64,000 nt of DNA from NCBI RefSeq assembly GCF_007018905.1, contig NZ_CP041402.1:4638001-4702000 (forward strand), in the 5' to 3' direction. The notes beneath the pieces are model-generated. The model saw only the letters and a program-made list of their open reading frames with translations. It made no database searches and was not told the origin of the DNA. The stretch's first letter is position 1, and every line of letters starts with the position of its first letter. Positions 16,967 to 25,824 of the stretch are shown one piece after another. A program made the position numbers and the translations under genes. The stretch comes from Tardiphaga sp. vice304. Its GTDB lineage: Bacteria; Pseudomonadota; Alphaproteobacteria; Rhizobiales; Xanthobacteraceae.

Positions 16967-17938
16967 CTACTCGGCCGCCGGCAGCCAGAATACTTCGCCT
17001 TCGGAATCTTCGCTGTCGAGCCACAGGAAGCCCGCATCGGGATAGGCCTGTTCCAGCGCCGGCTGGCAGCGGCCGACTTCGCACAGGAGGCCGCCGCCGG
17101 GATTGAGGTGATCGCCGGCCTCTTCGACGATGCGCCGCACCAGATCGATGCCATCATCGCCGCCGTCAAACGCCATCGCCGGCTCGTGCCGGCACTCTTC
17201 CGGGAGATCCGCCATGCCCTGGGCGTCGACATAGGGCGGGTTGGTGATGATCAGATCGTAGCGGGTATCGCCGATCGGCGCGAACAGGTCGCCCTTGTAC
17301 AGAGTGATGCGGTCCTCGAGCCCGTAATCGGCGACGTTTCGCGCGGCGACCGCGAGCGCGTCGCCCGACAGATCCACCGCGTCGATCCGCGCATTGGGGA
17401 ACGCACGCGCCGCCAAAATTGGCAGGCAGCCGGAGCCGGTGCAGAGCTCCAGCACGGATTCCACCGCGAGCGGATCGTCGATCAGCGAGCCGTCCTCACC
17501 GGTGAAATGCGATTCCAGCAATTCACCGATGAAGGAGCGCGGCACGATCACGCGCTCGTCGACATAGAACGGCAGGCCGCGCATGTAGATCTTGTTGACG
17601 AGATAGGCCGCCGGCTTGCGCGTGGCGACGCGGGCATCGATCACCGCGAGGATCTTGCGGCCCTCGGCAGCGGTGACGCGGGCGATGGCAAAGGTCTCGA
17701 ACTGGTCGGGATGCAGATGCAGCAGCTCGCAGACGATGAAGGCGGCCTCAGCGACGGGATCGGTGGTGCCGTGGGCGAAAGCCAGCTTGGCCTCGATGAA
17801 GCGGCTGGTGGCATAGCGGACGTAGTCCAGCAGCGTGACGAGTTCGCCGGCGCCCACCTTCATCGGCCTGGCGACCACGGGCTTGCGCTTTTGCACCGCC
17901 GCTTTCGCGGGTGCCTTTTTAACCGTTTTCTTGGCCAT
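16967..17938 (-). CDS. prmB: 50S ribosomal protein L3 N5-glutamine methyltransferase
   Basis: A 323-residue class I SAM-dependent methyltransferase of the HemK/PrmB group. The catalytic motif is LIITNPPYVDAQGM, and the SAM loop is VLELCTGSGCLPILAA. GGGLLCEVG follows. The sequence between ERVIVPRSFIGELLE and the SAM loop is characteristic of PrmB rather than PrmC. The N-terminus adds a short Lys/Ala-rich lead (KKTVKKAPAKAAVQKRK) that may bind rRNA (inference). Its ATG overlaps the moaE stop by one base, so it is coupled to moaE at the end of the uvrC-pgsA-moaD-moaE-prmB leftward run. Confidence 0.93.
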   Translation of the reverse strand: MAKKTVKKAPAKAAVQKRKPVVARPMKVGAGELVTLLDYVRYATSRFIEAKLAFAHGTTDPVAEAAFIVCELLHLHPDQFETFAIARVTAAEGRKILAVIDARVATRKPAAYLVNKIYMRGLPFYVDERVIVPRSFIGELLESHFTGEDGSLIDDPLAVESVLELCTGSGCLPILAARAFPNARIDAVDLSGDALAVAARNVADYGLEDRITLYKGDLFAPIGDTRYDLIITNPPYVDAQGMADLPEECRHEPAMAFDGGDDGIDLVRRIVEEAGDHLNPGGGLLCEVGRCQPALEQAYPDAGFLWLDSEDSEGEVFWLPAAE

Positions 17939-18414
17939 TACTTCTCGTCCCAGCGCGCGGCGGCTTCATCGTCGTCGGCCTTGGCGGCGACCCAGCCGGC
18001 GCCATCGGCGGTTTCCTCACGCTTCCAGAACGGCGCGTGGGCCTTCAGATAGTCCATCAGGAATTCGGCGGCCTGGAACGCGGCCTGACGGTGCGCGGAG
18101 GCCGTCAGCACCACCATGATGTTTTCGCCGGGCACGATGCGGCCTACGCGGTGCACGATGGTGATGCCGGTCAGCGGCCAGCGCGTCATGGCCTGTTCGG
18201 CGTGGCGCGTGATCTCGGCCTCGGCCATGCCGGGATAGTGCTCCAGCGTCAGCGCCTCGGTGGCGTCGCCGCCCGCTGAATTTTCTTGGCCGCGGCAAAT
18301 GCCGGAAAAGGTGACGACCGCGCCGATGTCGATGCGGCTGGCGGTTAGGGCCGCGATCTCGCGTGCGAGGTCGAAATCGGCGGTCTGGATGCGGATGGTG
18401 ACCGGGCTGGTCAT
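17938..18414 (-). CDS. moaE: Molybdopterin synthase catalytic subunit
   Basis: A 158-residue MoaE protein, the large subunit of molybdopterin synthase, which inserts dithiolene sulfurs carried by MoaD into precursor Z (cPMP). Visible blocks are VVTFSGICRGQENSAGGDA, LEHYPGMAEAEI, ITIVHRVGRIVPGE and the catalytic Lys region LMDYLKAHAPFWKREET. Length is typical. It is preceded by moaD with a 7-bp gap and overlaps prmB by one base. Confidence 0.96.
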   Translation of the reverse strand: MTSPVTIRIQTADFDLAREIAALTASRIDIGAVVTFSGICRGQENSAGGDATEALTLEHYPGMAEAEITRHAEQAMTRWPLTGITIVHRVGRIVPGENIMVVLTASAHRQAAFQAAEFLMDYLKAHAPFWKREETADGAGWVAAKADDDEAAARWDEK

Positions 18415-18421
18415 GACAGGA

Positions 18422-18673
18422 TCAGCCGCCGGTCATCGGCGGAAAGAACGCAATCTCGCGCGCGCCCGCGATCGCCGTGTCGGGTCGCACATGGGTATGA
18501 TCGATGGCGGCGCGGATCACCTTTGGCGTCTCGAAGGCGTGGGCGTATTCCTCGCCGCGCGTGGCGAGCCAGCCGATCAGCTCACCGACCGTCGTCACCG
18601 CGGCCGGGGGCTCAATCACTTCCTCAGTCTTTCCGATGCGCTCGCGCACCCAGGCGAAATACAACAGCTTCAT
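18422..18673 (-). CDS. moaD: Molybdopterin synthase sulfur-carrier subunit
   Basis: The 83-residue protein starts at the ATG at 18671-18673, which overlaps the pgsA stop (ATGA). A longer overlapping frame that reads through pgsA is a shadow. The ubiquitin-like fold starts MKLLYFAWVRERIGK and ends with the required double glycine, PPMTGG, which is adenylated and thiocarboxylated by MoeB. VGELIGWLATRGEEY is the central helix. It pairs with moaE immediately downstream. Confidence 0.95.
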   Translation of the reverse strand: MKLLYFAWVRERIGKTEEVIEPPAAVTTVGELIGWLATRGEEYAHAFETPKVIRAAIDHTHVRPDTAIAGAREIAFFPPMTGG

Positions 18674-19281
18674 ACATCCTCCGCGATGAGGTGATGAATG
18701 CCGGCGCGGAAATAGTCGTAGCCCGTGTAGATCGTGAACAGCGCCGACAGCCAGAGCAGCAGCAGTCCGAGCTGGGTGGTGAAGGGGATCACCTGGTCGC
18801 CGGCCTCGCCGGCCAAGAGGAAGCCGATCGCAACCAGCTGCGCCGTGGTCTTCCACTTCGCCAGCTTCGTCACGGGCACGCTGACGCGCAGGGCGGCGAG
18901 ATATTCGCGCAGGCCCGAGACCAGGATCTCGCGGCACAGGATGACGATGGCGGCCCACAGCGTCCAGCCGTGGATGATGCCGTCGGCCGCCAGCATCAAG
19001 AGGCAGGACGCCACCAGCAGCTTGTCGGCGATCGGATCGAGCATGCGGCCGAAGGCCGAATGCTGGTTCCAGATCCGGGCATAATAGCCGTCGAGAAAAT
19101 CGGTGACCGCAGCCGCGATGAACACCGCCAGCGCGACCCAGCGCAGCCACAGCGGGCCGTCCATGATCGACTGCGCATAGACGCAGCCGACCACCACCGG
19201 GATCGCGGCGATCCGGGCATAGGTCAGCATGTTCGGCAGGTTCGTCGCGGAGTTCGCGGCCCGTCTGGTTGTCACTGTCAT
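18670..19281 (-). CDS. pgsA: CDP-diacylglycerol--glycerol-3-phosphate 3-phosphatidyltransferase
   Basis: A 203-residue inner-membrane enzyme of phosphatidylglycerol synthesis. The CDP-alcohol phosphotransferase motif D-x2-D-G-x2-A-R-x8-G-x3-D-x3-D is complete: DFLDGYYARIW followed by GRMLDPIADK. The start is taken at the ATG at 19279-19281 (MTVTTRRAANSATNLPN); an ATG four codons upstream is also in frame. Several hydrophobic segments follow. It overlaps moaD by four bases and lies 107 bp downstream of uvrC. Confidence 0.96.
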   Translation of the reverse strand: MTVTTRRAANSATNLPNMLTYARIAAIPVVVGCVYAQSIMDGPLWLRWVALAVFIAAAVTDFLDGYYARIWNQHSAFGRMLDPIADKLLVASCLLMLAADGIIHGWTLWAAIVILCREILVSGLREYLAALRVSVPVTKLAKWKTTAQLVAIGFLLAGEAGDQVIPFTTQLGLLLLWLSALFTIYTGYDYFRAGIHHLIAEDV

Positions 19282-19388
19282 GGCTTCTACCAATACTCCC
19301 CGGACGCGTTGGTCAACCGCCGTAGCTCACCGGCTGCCAGATTACCATCAAACCATTCCCGCCATGCGGCAGCGACATGACAACCCCT

Positions 19389-21464
19389 TCATCGCGGCGC
19401 GGGCTGGGCATGGAAAAAATCGAAAATTTTTCGCGCGTTCTCCGTCGAGATACCGGGAACCTTGCCGAGGTCGCCGACCGAGGCGCGCTCGATGGCTTTC
19501 AGGGTTCCAAAATGGTGCAGCAGCGCCCGTTTGCGGGTCGGGCCGATGCCGGGAATTTCCTGCAGGCCGGCCTCGCGGATATCCTTCTTGCGCAGCGTGC
19601 GGTGCGAACCGATCACGAATCGATGCGCCTCGTCGCGCAGCCGCTGGATGAAATACAGCACGGGATCGCGCGGCTGCAGCTTGATCGCCGGGCGGTCCGG
19701 CATGAACAGCGTCTCCTGGCCGGCGTCGCGCTCCGGCCCCTTGGCGACCGACATCAGCGTCACCTGCTTGAGCTCCAGCGCGTCGAAGATTTCCTTCACC
19801 GCGTTGAGCTGGCCGCGGCCGCCGTCGATGATGACGAGATCCGGCCATTGCGGCACGTCGTCGTCCTGGACCTTGGGCTTGGCCGCGTCGCCCTCCGCCG
19901 GGGGCGCCAGCAGGCGCTTGAAGCGGCGCTGCAGCACCTCCTTCATCATCGCGTAGTCGTCGCCCGGCGTCAGGCCTTCCGACTTGATGTTGAACTTGCG
20001 GTACTGGTTTTTCAGGAATCCGTCCGGCCCCGCCACGATCATCGCGCCGACCGCATTGGTGCCCTGGATGTGGCTGTTGTCGTAGACCTCGATCCGCTTC
20101 GGGACCCCCGGCAGGCCGAGCGTGGTGCAGATGCCCTGCAGCAGCCGGGCCTGGGTCGCGGTGTCGGCCAGCTTGCGGCCGAGCGCCTCGCGGGCGTTGG
20201 TCAGCGCGTGCGCCACCAGTTCCTTCTTCTCGCCGCGCTGCGGAGTGAGGACCTCGACCTTGAAACCGGCCTTGATTGACAGCGCCGACGCCATCAGCTC
20301 GGCATCCTCGATGGCATGCGACAGCAGGATCATCTTCGGCGGCGGCTTGTCGTCGTAGAATTGCGACAGGAACGAGGACAGCACCTCCTCCGGCGTGAAG
20401 CTTTTCTCCGCTCGCGGGAAATAGGCGCGGTTGCCCCAGTTCTGGCCGGTGCGGAAGAAGAACACCTCGACGCAGGAATAGCCGCCATCCTGGTGGATGG
20501 CGAACACGTCGGCCTCCTCCACGGTGCGCGGGTTGATGCCCTGCTGCGACTGGATCGCCGACAGCGCGGCAAGCCGGTCGCGGTACAGCGCCGCGCGCTC
20601 GAACTCCATTTCGCTGGAGGCTTTTTCCATCTCGCCGGCGAGCTGCTGTTTCACCGCCCGCGAACGGCCGGACAGGAAGTCCTTGGCCTCTTTCACCAGC
20701 TCGGTATAGCCGGGGAAATCGATCTCGCCGGTGCACGGGCCAGAGCAGCGCCGGATCTGGTACAGCAGGCACGGCCTCGTCCGGCTCTCGAAAAACGAAT
20801 CCGTGCACGAGCGCACGAGGAACGCACGCTGCAGCGCGGTGATGGTGCGGTTGACCGAGCCGACCGAGGCGAACGGGCCGAAATAGCGCCCCGGCCGCGA
20901 CTGCGCGCCGCGATGCTTGACGATCTGCGGCGCCCAATGGTCGCCGGTGAGCAGGATATAGGGGAACGACTTGTCGTCGCGCAGCAGCACGTTGAAGCGC
21001 GGCCGCAACTGCTTGATCAGGTTGGCCTCGAGCAGCAGCGCCTCGGTCTCGGTCGCCGTCGAGATGATCTCGACCATCACGGTCGCCGCGATCATCCGCG
21101 CGATCCGCATCACGTGGCCGGTCGGCCGGGCGTAGGACGACAGGCGCTTCTTCACGTTCTTGGCCTTGCCGACGTAGAGCACGTCATTGGCGGCATTCAG
21201 CATACGATAGACGCCCGGCGAGTGCGGGGCGTGCTTCACGGCATGCTCGATCGCGGCGCGGCCGAGCGCCAGCGGGCCTTCCAGCACCGGCTCGCCGGAA
21301 TCATCCTCGGCGACGTCCGGCAGCGCGCCATCTTCCTCGTCGTCGGCGGCGCTGTCGGTATCCAGTTCGGGGGCGGTCGCTGGCGGCAGGTCGGAAGAAG
21401 CCGCCTCGGGTTCCGGAGCGGGCTCAGCCGGAATCGGCGGCAGGTCGGTGGGGTCTTGAATCAT
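19389..21464 (-). CDS. uvrC: UvrABC excinuclease subunit C
   Basis: A 691-residue nucleotide-excision-repair nuclease. Following the N-terminal lead come the GIY-YIG domain ([20 protein letters not shown]), the UVR/UvrB-binding segment [20 protein letters not shown], the RNase H-like C-terminal nuclease ([33 protein letters not shown]) and helix-hairpin-helix motifs ([16 protein letters not shown]). The first 80 or so residues form an acidic Pro/Glu/Asp-rich extension absent from E. coli UvrC and common in Rhizobiales. It begins the leftward operon with pgsA, moaD, moaE and prmB. Confidence 0.97.
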   Translation of the reverse strand: MIQDPTDLPPIPAEPAPEPEAASSDLPPATAPELDTDSAADDEEDGALPDVAEDDSGEPVLEGPLALGRAAIEHAVKHAPHSPGVYRMLNAANDVLYVGKAKNVKKRLSSYARPTGHVMRIARMIAATVMVEIISTATETEALLLEANLIKQLRPRFNVLLRDDKSFPYILLTGDHWAPQIVKHRGAQSRPGRYFGPFASVGSVNRTITALQRAFLVRSCTDSFFESRTRPCLLYQIRRCSGPCTGEIDFPGYTELVKEAKDFLSGRSRAVKQQLAGEMEKASSEMEFERAALYRDRLAALSAIQSQQGINPRTVEEADVFAIHQDGGYSCVEVFFFRTGQNWGNRAYFPRAEKSFTPEEVLSSFLSQFYDDKPPPKMILLSHAIEDAELMASALSIKAGFKVEVLTPQRGEKKELVAHALTNAREALGRKLADTATQARLLQGICTTLGLPGVPKRIEVYDNSHIQGTNAVGAMIVAGPDGFLKNQYRKFNIKSEGLTPGDDYAMMKEVLQRRFKRLLAPPAEGDAAKPKVQDDDVPQWPDLVIIDGGRGQLNAVKEIFDALELKQVTLMSVAKGPERDAGQETLFMPDRPAIKLQPRDPVLYFIQRLRDEAHRFVIGSHRTLRKKDIREAGLQEIPGIGPTRKRALLHHFGTLKAIERASVGDLGKVPGISTENARKIFDFFHAQPAPR

Positions 21465-21633
21465 GGGCCTGATTTAAGCGTTGCCGCGCCTGATCGCCAG
21501 CATCGGATTCGAGGTCCGGGTTGCGGAAGCGGCCATAAGACGACGAACCGCATCCGGGAAGCGAGAGCCCGAGTTTCGCCCGATCCATGCCAAAAGTAAG
21601 ACTTTTTTAACGGCGATAGAGCGCCGAACCGCC

Positions 21634-21654
21634 GAATTAAGATTTGCTTAATTC
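21634..21654. promoter_or_regulatory. 8-bp perfect inverted repeat upstream of the outer-membrane protein gene
   Basis: GAATTAAG (21634-21641) and CTTAATTC (21647-21654) form a perfect dyad with a 5-base spacer, inside an AT-rich stretch about 105 bp before the ATG at 21761. It could be an operator or a promoter-proximal regulatory site. No matching regulator is visible nearby. Confidence 0.45.
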
Positions 21655-21760
21655 AAAACTCCCACAAATCGTCTCAAGAAAAGATCGAATTCCGTAACCC
21701 TAAGGCTTCGTTCGAAACAGGTCCGGGTTGCGGCAGTACAGCGTTTTTGGAGAGTTTGAG

Positions 21761-22387
21761 ATGAGCAAGTGTGCGTTCGCGGCAGTCGCCGTTCTTCTGG
21801 CGGGTGTGGTTTCGGCCGAGGCGGCGGATCTGCCCTATCGTTCGCGCCAGCCCTACACCGTGAACCAGCCGCTCAATGGCTATAGCTGGGCCGGCCCCTA
21901 TCTCGGCGGCACGCTCGGCTACGAATGGGGCAACGTTTCCAATTCCGGCGCCAAGCCGTCCGGTTTCGTCGGCGGCGTGACCGGCGGCTACAACTGGCAG
22001 AGCGGCAACGTGGTGTTCGGTATCGAAGGCGACATGCAGGGCTCCACCGCGGATGACCGCTTCGCCAATTACAAGTTCTCGAACCCGTGGTTCGGCACCG
22101 TGCGCGGCCGTATCGGCTATGCCTTCAACAACGTGCTGATCTACGGCACCGGCGGCCTCGCCTTCGGCAGCCTGGAGACGGAATCGCTCATCACCGGTCT
22201 GCAGCAGTCGAAGACGTCGGCCGGCTACGCCGTCGGCGTCGGTGCCGAAGTCGGCATCTACCAGAACTGGACCGCGAAGATCGAGTATCTCTACGTCAAC
22301 CTGTCCGCCAACGACTACACGCTCACCAGCGCACGGAACGGCCTCGACTTCGGCACCGTCCGCCTCGGCGTGAACTACCACTTCTAA
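21761..22387 (+). CDS. Outer-membrane beta-barrel protein (Omp25/RopB-like porin family)
   Basis: The start at the ATG at 21761 is supported by TTTGGAGAG about 10 bases upstream and by the signal peptide MSKCAFAAVAVLLAGVVSAE, cleaved near AEAADLPYR. The 208-residue protein has alternating beta strands: WAGPYLGGTLGYEWGN, GFVGGVTGGYNWQSGNVVFG, RGRIGYAFNNVLIYGTGGLA, and a C-terminal strand ending in NYHF with terminal aromatic Phe, the BamA recognition feature. This is the Bradyrhizobium/Brucella Omp25-Omp31 type. It is a single gene with its own terminator at 22418-22446. Confidence 0.93.
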   Translation: MSKCAFAAVAVLLAGVVSAEAADLPYRSRQPYTVNQPLNGYSWAGPYLGGTLGYEWGNVSNSGAKPSGFVGGVTGGYNWQSGNVVFGIEGDMQGSTADDRFANYKFSNPWFGTVRGRIGYAFNNVLIYGTGGLAFGSLETESLITGLQQSKTSAGYAVGVGAEVGIYQNWTAKIEYLYVNLSANDYTLTSARNGLDFGTVRLGVNYHF

Positions 22388-22417
22388 TCCAACCAAGAGA
22401 CGACACGGCAACAACCT

Positions 22418-22446
22418 CCCGGCCGTTCACGCGGCCGGGATTTTTG
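22418..22446 (+). terminator. Rho-independent terminator of the outer-membrane protein gene
   Basis: CCCGGCCG (22418-22425) pairs with CGGCCGGG (22432-22439) around a 6-base loop and is followed by ATTTTTG. The 8-bp GC stem plus five T residues is a classical intrinsic terminator, 31 bases after the stop codon. Confidence 0.9.
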
Positions 22447-22452
22447 TCGTCT

Positions 22453-22531
22453 GTAGCCCGGATGACAATCCGGGGCCGGCGCTTCGATGATGCAAAGATT
22501 CCCGGATTGCGCTTCGCTCCATCCGGGCTAC
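22453..22531. repeat. Palindromic repeat, family A (short left arm)
   Basis: It opens GTAGCCCGGATG but then goes directly to ACAATCCGGGG, so the left arm has lost about 10 bases (GAAGCGAAGC) seen in other copies. The right arm GCTCCATCCGGGCTAC is intact. It lies just after the porin terminator and just before the convergent cold-shock gene. Confidence 0.85.
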
Positions 22532-22538
22532 GCACGCC

Positions 22539-22754
22539 TCACGCCATCACCACCAGATTGACCGCCTTCGGCCCCTTGCCCTTCTTGTCGGGCTCGACTT
22601 CGAAGGTGATGCGCTGGCCCTCGTTCAGGTCCTTCAGGCCGGCGCGTTCGACTGCGGTGATGTGCACGAACACATCGCGTCCGCCGTCGTCCGGCTTGAT
22701 GAAGCCGTAGCCGCGCTCGCCGTTGAAAAATTTGATCGTACCCGTCATGGCCAT
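22539..22754 (-). CDS. CspA-family cold-shock protein
   Basis: A 71-residue single CSD protein. The start at the ATG at 22752-22754 is fixed by GGAGAGGAG about 7 bases upstream; a longer in-frame lead is ignored. RNP1 is GYGFIKPDD and RNP2 is DVFVHITAV, preceded by MTGTIKFFNGERGYGF. It binds single-stranded RNA and DNA as an RNA chaperone. The typical RNP1 KGFGFI is GYGFI here, a common alphaproteobacterial variant. It appears monocistronic with a 285-bp upstream gap, which in csp genes usually contains a long 5' UTR. Confidence 0.95.
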   Translation of the reverse strand: MAMTGTIKFFNGERGYGFIKPDDGGRDVFVHITAVERAGLKDLNEGQRITFEVEPDKKGKGPKAVNLVVMA

Positions 22755-23039
22755 CGGGAAACTCCTCTCCCCGCACTGCTCCCCCGCAGCGCTCACGCGC
22801 CGCGACCGACCGGACATTCACTGTCGTCGGAAAGCTTGGCCTTGTTCGACGGGCGCTTGTTTCCGCGCCATTTCATGCATCGAGGCCTTGTCACTCCGCC
22901 GCCCCCATTCGCGGAAGCGGAACGTAAAGCCAGTCCCAATCGAGGCAGCATAATACGGTTCCCCGCGGATTGCCTACGGGAAATACAGCTTTGGCGTGCG
23001 ACGTTTGGTAGTTAGCTACTGGATGGTTCAGAAGCGTAC

Positions 23040-23900
23040 TTACGGTTTGACCGTCTCGAGCCGGAAGCGCCCGGCGCCACCTAGGCCGAGCGGCTTCTCC
23101 AGCTCGGGCAGGATCGCCTTCAGCTCGGCCATCAGTTTCCATGGCGGGTTGACGATCAGCAGGCCGGCCGAGGTCAGACCGCCGTCCGCCTCCTGCGGCG
23201 CGACGCTGAATTCGAGCCGCAGCACCTTGCCCGGGGTTGGGGCGGCGGCGGCCGTCGCGGCGACATGCTGCGCCAGCGTGTCGGTGGCACGGCGGCTTTT
23301 CACCGGGTACCACATCACGAAAATGCCGGTCGCCCATTTGGCAAAGGCCTCGTCGAAGCCGTAAGCCATCCGCTCGAACTCGTCCTTCTTCTCGAACGGC
23401 GGATCGATCAACACCAGGCCGCGACGCTCGTTCGGCGGCACGAAGGCGGGCAGCCCGACCCAGCCGTCGATGTCGACGACGCGGGCCTGCTTGTCGCGGC
23501 GCAGCGCCGAGATCAGATGCTTTCGCGCCGTCGGCTCCAGTTCGCAGGCGACCATGCGGTCCTGCGGCCGCATCAGCCGGCGGGCGATCAATGGCGAGCC
23601 GGGATAGACCTTCAGCTCGCGCGGCTTGTTGAAGGCGCGCACGATCTCGAGATAGGGCTCGACCAGCGGCACGGTGGATTCGGTGAAGCGCGCCTGCATC
23701 GCGCGCGCGATGCCGGTGGTCCATTCCCCGGTGCGCGTCGCCTCGTCGCCATGCAGGTCATAGACCCCGGCGCCGGCATGGCTGTCGATGACGCGGAACG
23801 GCGCCTCCTTCTCGCGCAGATGCATGAGAATGCGGACCAGCACGATGTGCTTGATGACGTCGGCAAAGTTACCGGCGTGAAAGGCGTGGCGATAATTCAT
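23040..23900 (-). CDS. rlmJ: 23S rRNA (adenine(2030)-N6)-methyltransferase
   Basis: The start at the second in-frame ATG (23898-23900) gives 286 residues beginning MNYRHAFHAGNFADVIKHIV, the diagnostic RlmJ N-terminus. Further motifs are VIDSHAGAGVYDL (SAM loop), LIDPPFEKKDEFERM (catalytic DPPF) and FVMWYPVK. The enzyme methylates A2030 of 23S rRNA. It is a single leftward gene, with a family B repeat between it and the next gene downstream of its start side. Confidence 0.95.
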   Translation of the reverse strand: MNYRHAFHAGNFADVIKHIVLVRILMHLREKEAPFRVIDSHAGAGVYDLHGDEATRTGEWTTGIARAMQARFTESTVPLVEPYLEIVRAFNKPRELKVYPGSPLIARRLMRPQDRMVACELEPTARKHLISALRRDKQARVVDIDGWVGLPAFVPPNERRGLVLIDPPFEKKDEFERMAYGFDEAFAKWATGIFVMWYPVKSRRATDTLAQHVAATAAAAPTPGKVLRLEFSVAPQEADGGLTSAGLLIVNPPWKLMAELKAILPELEKPLGLGGAGRFRLETVKP

Positions 23901-23950
23901 GGCCGAAGCCATACGCTATGCGGGGGACCGAGCAAAGGGCGGCTTGCTTC

Positions 23951-24084
23951 ACCTCTCCCCAGCGGGGAGAGGTCGGAGCCTCGCGCCAGCGAGGGTTCGG
24001 GTGAGGGGGAGCCCCACACTCCCAGCCCAGCCCCCTCACCCGCCCGGGCTTCGCCCGGTCGACCTCTCCCCAACGGGGAGAGGT
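23951..24084. repeat. Palindromic repeat, family B
   Basis: It opens CACCTCTCCCCAGCGGGGAG and closes GACCTCTCCCCAACGGGGAG, each end being a hairpin itself, with GGGTGAGGGGG and its complement in the core. It lies between rlmJ and the RNase T2 gene, upstream of rlmJ. Confidence 0.8.
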
Positions 24085-24091
24085 AAAAAAA

Positions 24092-24772
24092 CTACCCGCC
24101 GCGCATGGGCGGCATCACGACCTGGTCCCGGCGGCAGGCGCGGCGGTCGATTTCCTCGCAGGCGCGGAACTGGAGGTCCTTGCTCAGGCAGATCCGGACC
24201 TCGCTGAGCCTCGTGCGATCGCAGGTGACCGCGATCGCCGACTGGCTGAGCCCCGGATTGACCTTGATGAAGGCCTCCTCGATCGCCGCCGGTGAGACCG
24301 TCTTGACGCTGGCGAGGTCGAGATATTCCTCGGGGATCTTGATGCCGGCCCGCGCCTTGCGGACGGCCTCGAAATAGCCCCGCGCGCTTAAGCCCGAACA
24401 GGTGCCGTGCTTGTCCCATTCGTTGAAGATCAGACCCGGCGCCGGCATCAGGTCAAGCATCGAGGTCATGATGTTGCGGTCGAGCCGCGGCGACGGGCGC
24501 TGGCAGTAATCCGGGAAGCCGCGCTCATATTGCGGCCACAGCCCGTGCACCACGAAAGCGTAGGGCCGGCCGCCGCACTGCATCTGCTGCGAGCGTCCGC
24601 CGTTGTTGCGCTCCTGTGCCGCCTCGCAAAACGACGGCGACCACGATAGCGCCAGCACGTAGAAATCGAATTCGCCGGGCGCGCTCTGCCGGCGGTCTTG
24701 CGCCTGGGCCATGCCCAGCAATGTCGCCCACACCAGCCCGACGGCCAGCGTGATTCGCAATAGATATGACAT
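24092..24772 (-). CDS. Ribonuclease T2 family protein, secreted
   Basis: A 226-residue protein with the signal peptide MSYLLRITLAVGLVWATLLG and cleavage near AQAQD. Both RNase T2 active-site blocks are present: CAS I YAFVVHGLWPQYERGFP and CAS II FNEWDKHGTCSG, which hold the catalytic His and Glu/Lys/His residues. Cys residues before each block fit conserved disulfides. It would cleave RNA in the periplasm. The stop lies 8 bp beyond a family B repeat. Confidence 0.92.
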   Translation of the reverse strand: MSYLLRITLAVGLVWATLLGMAQAQDRRQSAPGEFDFYVLALSWSPSFCEAAQERNNGGRSQQMQCGGRPYAFVVHGLWPQYERGFPDYCQRPSPRLDRNIMTSMLDLMPAPGLIFNEWDKHGTCSGLSARGYFEAVRKARAGIKIPEEYLDLASVKTVSPAAIEEAFIKVNPGLSQSAIAVTCDRTRLSEVRICLSKDLQFRACEEIDRRACRRDQVVMPPMRGG

Positions 24773-24843
24773 GACGCCCCGCCCCCTGAATGGCGCGAGC
24801 CTAGTCAGGCCCCCGCTTCAATTCAAGAACCGTCTGCGCGAGC

Positions 24844-25326
24844 TTATTTCCTGGCCGCGCGGCAGGAGGGATTGTAGGCCCAGTCGCGATCGAGGCCGAC
24901 GACACACCATTCGACGCCCTGGCCAAAGCCGGCGAAGCCGCCATCCTCGATGATCGAGTAGTTGACCTGACGCGCCTTGCCGTCGTTCAGCATTGCATGT
25001 GCGGTGCAATAGCGACGCGGGATGTTGTTGGATGCCCAGGGGCGGAAGGCGGTCTCGTGGACGCGGTCATAGCCGGTGATCACAAGGGCCGAATTCCAGA
25101 AGGTGCTTTCCTTCTCCTGGAACTGCGACGAGATGGTCTGCAGCGCCGCCGCGCAATCAGCGACGCGTCCGTCATATTTCGGGCCGGACAGCCAGAAGTT
25201 CAGCTCCAGCGGATTGGCGGCCTGCGCGCCCGGCGCCAGGGCCAGCAGCCCGAACACGGCACCGGCGATCGCCGCCAAAACGGCTTTCCTTCCGGCTTTC
25301 TTCCAGGATGAAATGAGGTCGCGCAT
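24844..25326 (-). CDS. Small secreted protein of unknown function
   Basis: The start at the ATG at 25324-25326 gives 160 residues. The N-terminal lead MRDLISSWKKAGRKAVLAAI is a signal peptide with cleavage near AQAANPLELN. The mature part has four or five cysteines, including DGRVADCAAALQTIS, RRYCTAHAML and GVEWCVVGLDRDWAYNPSC, suggesting disulfides, and is rich in Trp and Tyr. I recognise no named domain. It resembles conserved hypothetical proteins of the Bradyrhizobium group. Its upstream neighbour on the other strand is another small secreted protein. Confidence 0.8.
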   Translation of the reverse strand: MRDLISSWKKAGRKAVLAAIAGAVFGLLALAPGAQAANPLELNFWLSGPKYDGRVADCAAALQTISSQFQEKESTFWNSALVITGYDRVHETAFRPWASNNIPRRYCTAHAMLNDGKARQVNYSIIEDGGFAGFGQGVEWCVVGLDRDWAYNPSCRAARK

Positions 25327-25477
25327 GGGGAATCCGCCGGCTGTTGTGATGTTCCCAACGGTGCCGCGAAGGCTGCGCGGGGTCAAGTGCGCCGCGGCAA
25401 CACCCGGAGCACAACTCTGTCATGGGCGCTGCCCGTTCTTTTCAGCGTCGCCATAGCCCTCTAAGGTGCGACCAACG

Positions 25478-25777
25478 ATGGAGATGACGATGTTCATGAT
25501 TCGGCCAGCGATGGTACTGGCAATACTGACACTGCTGGCGGGCACAGCGAACGCCGACACGGTTCCCACGTTCAAGGGCAACGACACCGGCGGCATCATC
25601 AGCACCCAGCTGGTCAGCCAGACCGATGTCCGTCAGCTTGCGGTCGACCATTGTGCGCAATACGGCAAGGTGGTCAAATTCCTCGGCGCGCAGAACACCT
25701 ATGGCGGCTACGTTTCGTTTGCCTGCCGCTGGGTGCCGTACGGTTCGTCGGACCGGCCGTTGCGCGTCCGCTACTGA
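25478..25777 (+). CDS. Small secreted protein of unknown function
   Basis: It begins at one of four closely spaced in-frame ATGs (25478, 25484, 25490, 25496); a GTG at 25466 is also in frame. The 25478 start gives 99 residues. The segment MIRPAMVLAILTLLAGTANA is a signal peptide. The mature part (DTVPTFKGNDTGGIISTQ, then VDHCAQYGKVVKFL and FACRWVP) has two cysteines that could form a disulfide. No function is recognised. It precedes a DUF3617 gene by 47 bp and may be cotranscribed with it. Confidence 0.72.
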   Translation: MEMTMFMIRPAMVLAILTLLAGTANADTVPTFKGNDTGGIISTQLVSQTDVRQLAVDHCAQYGKVVKFLGAQNTYGGYVSFACRWVPYGSSDRPLRVRY

Positions 25778-25824
25778 AGCTTCGAGGCCAGCTGAGCGCC
25801 TCATCTGCACCGGGAGAGCGGAGC

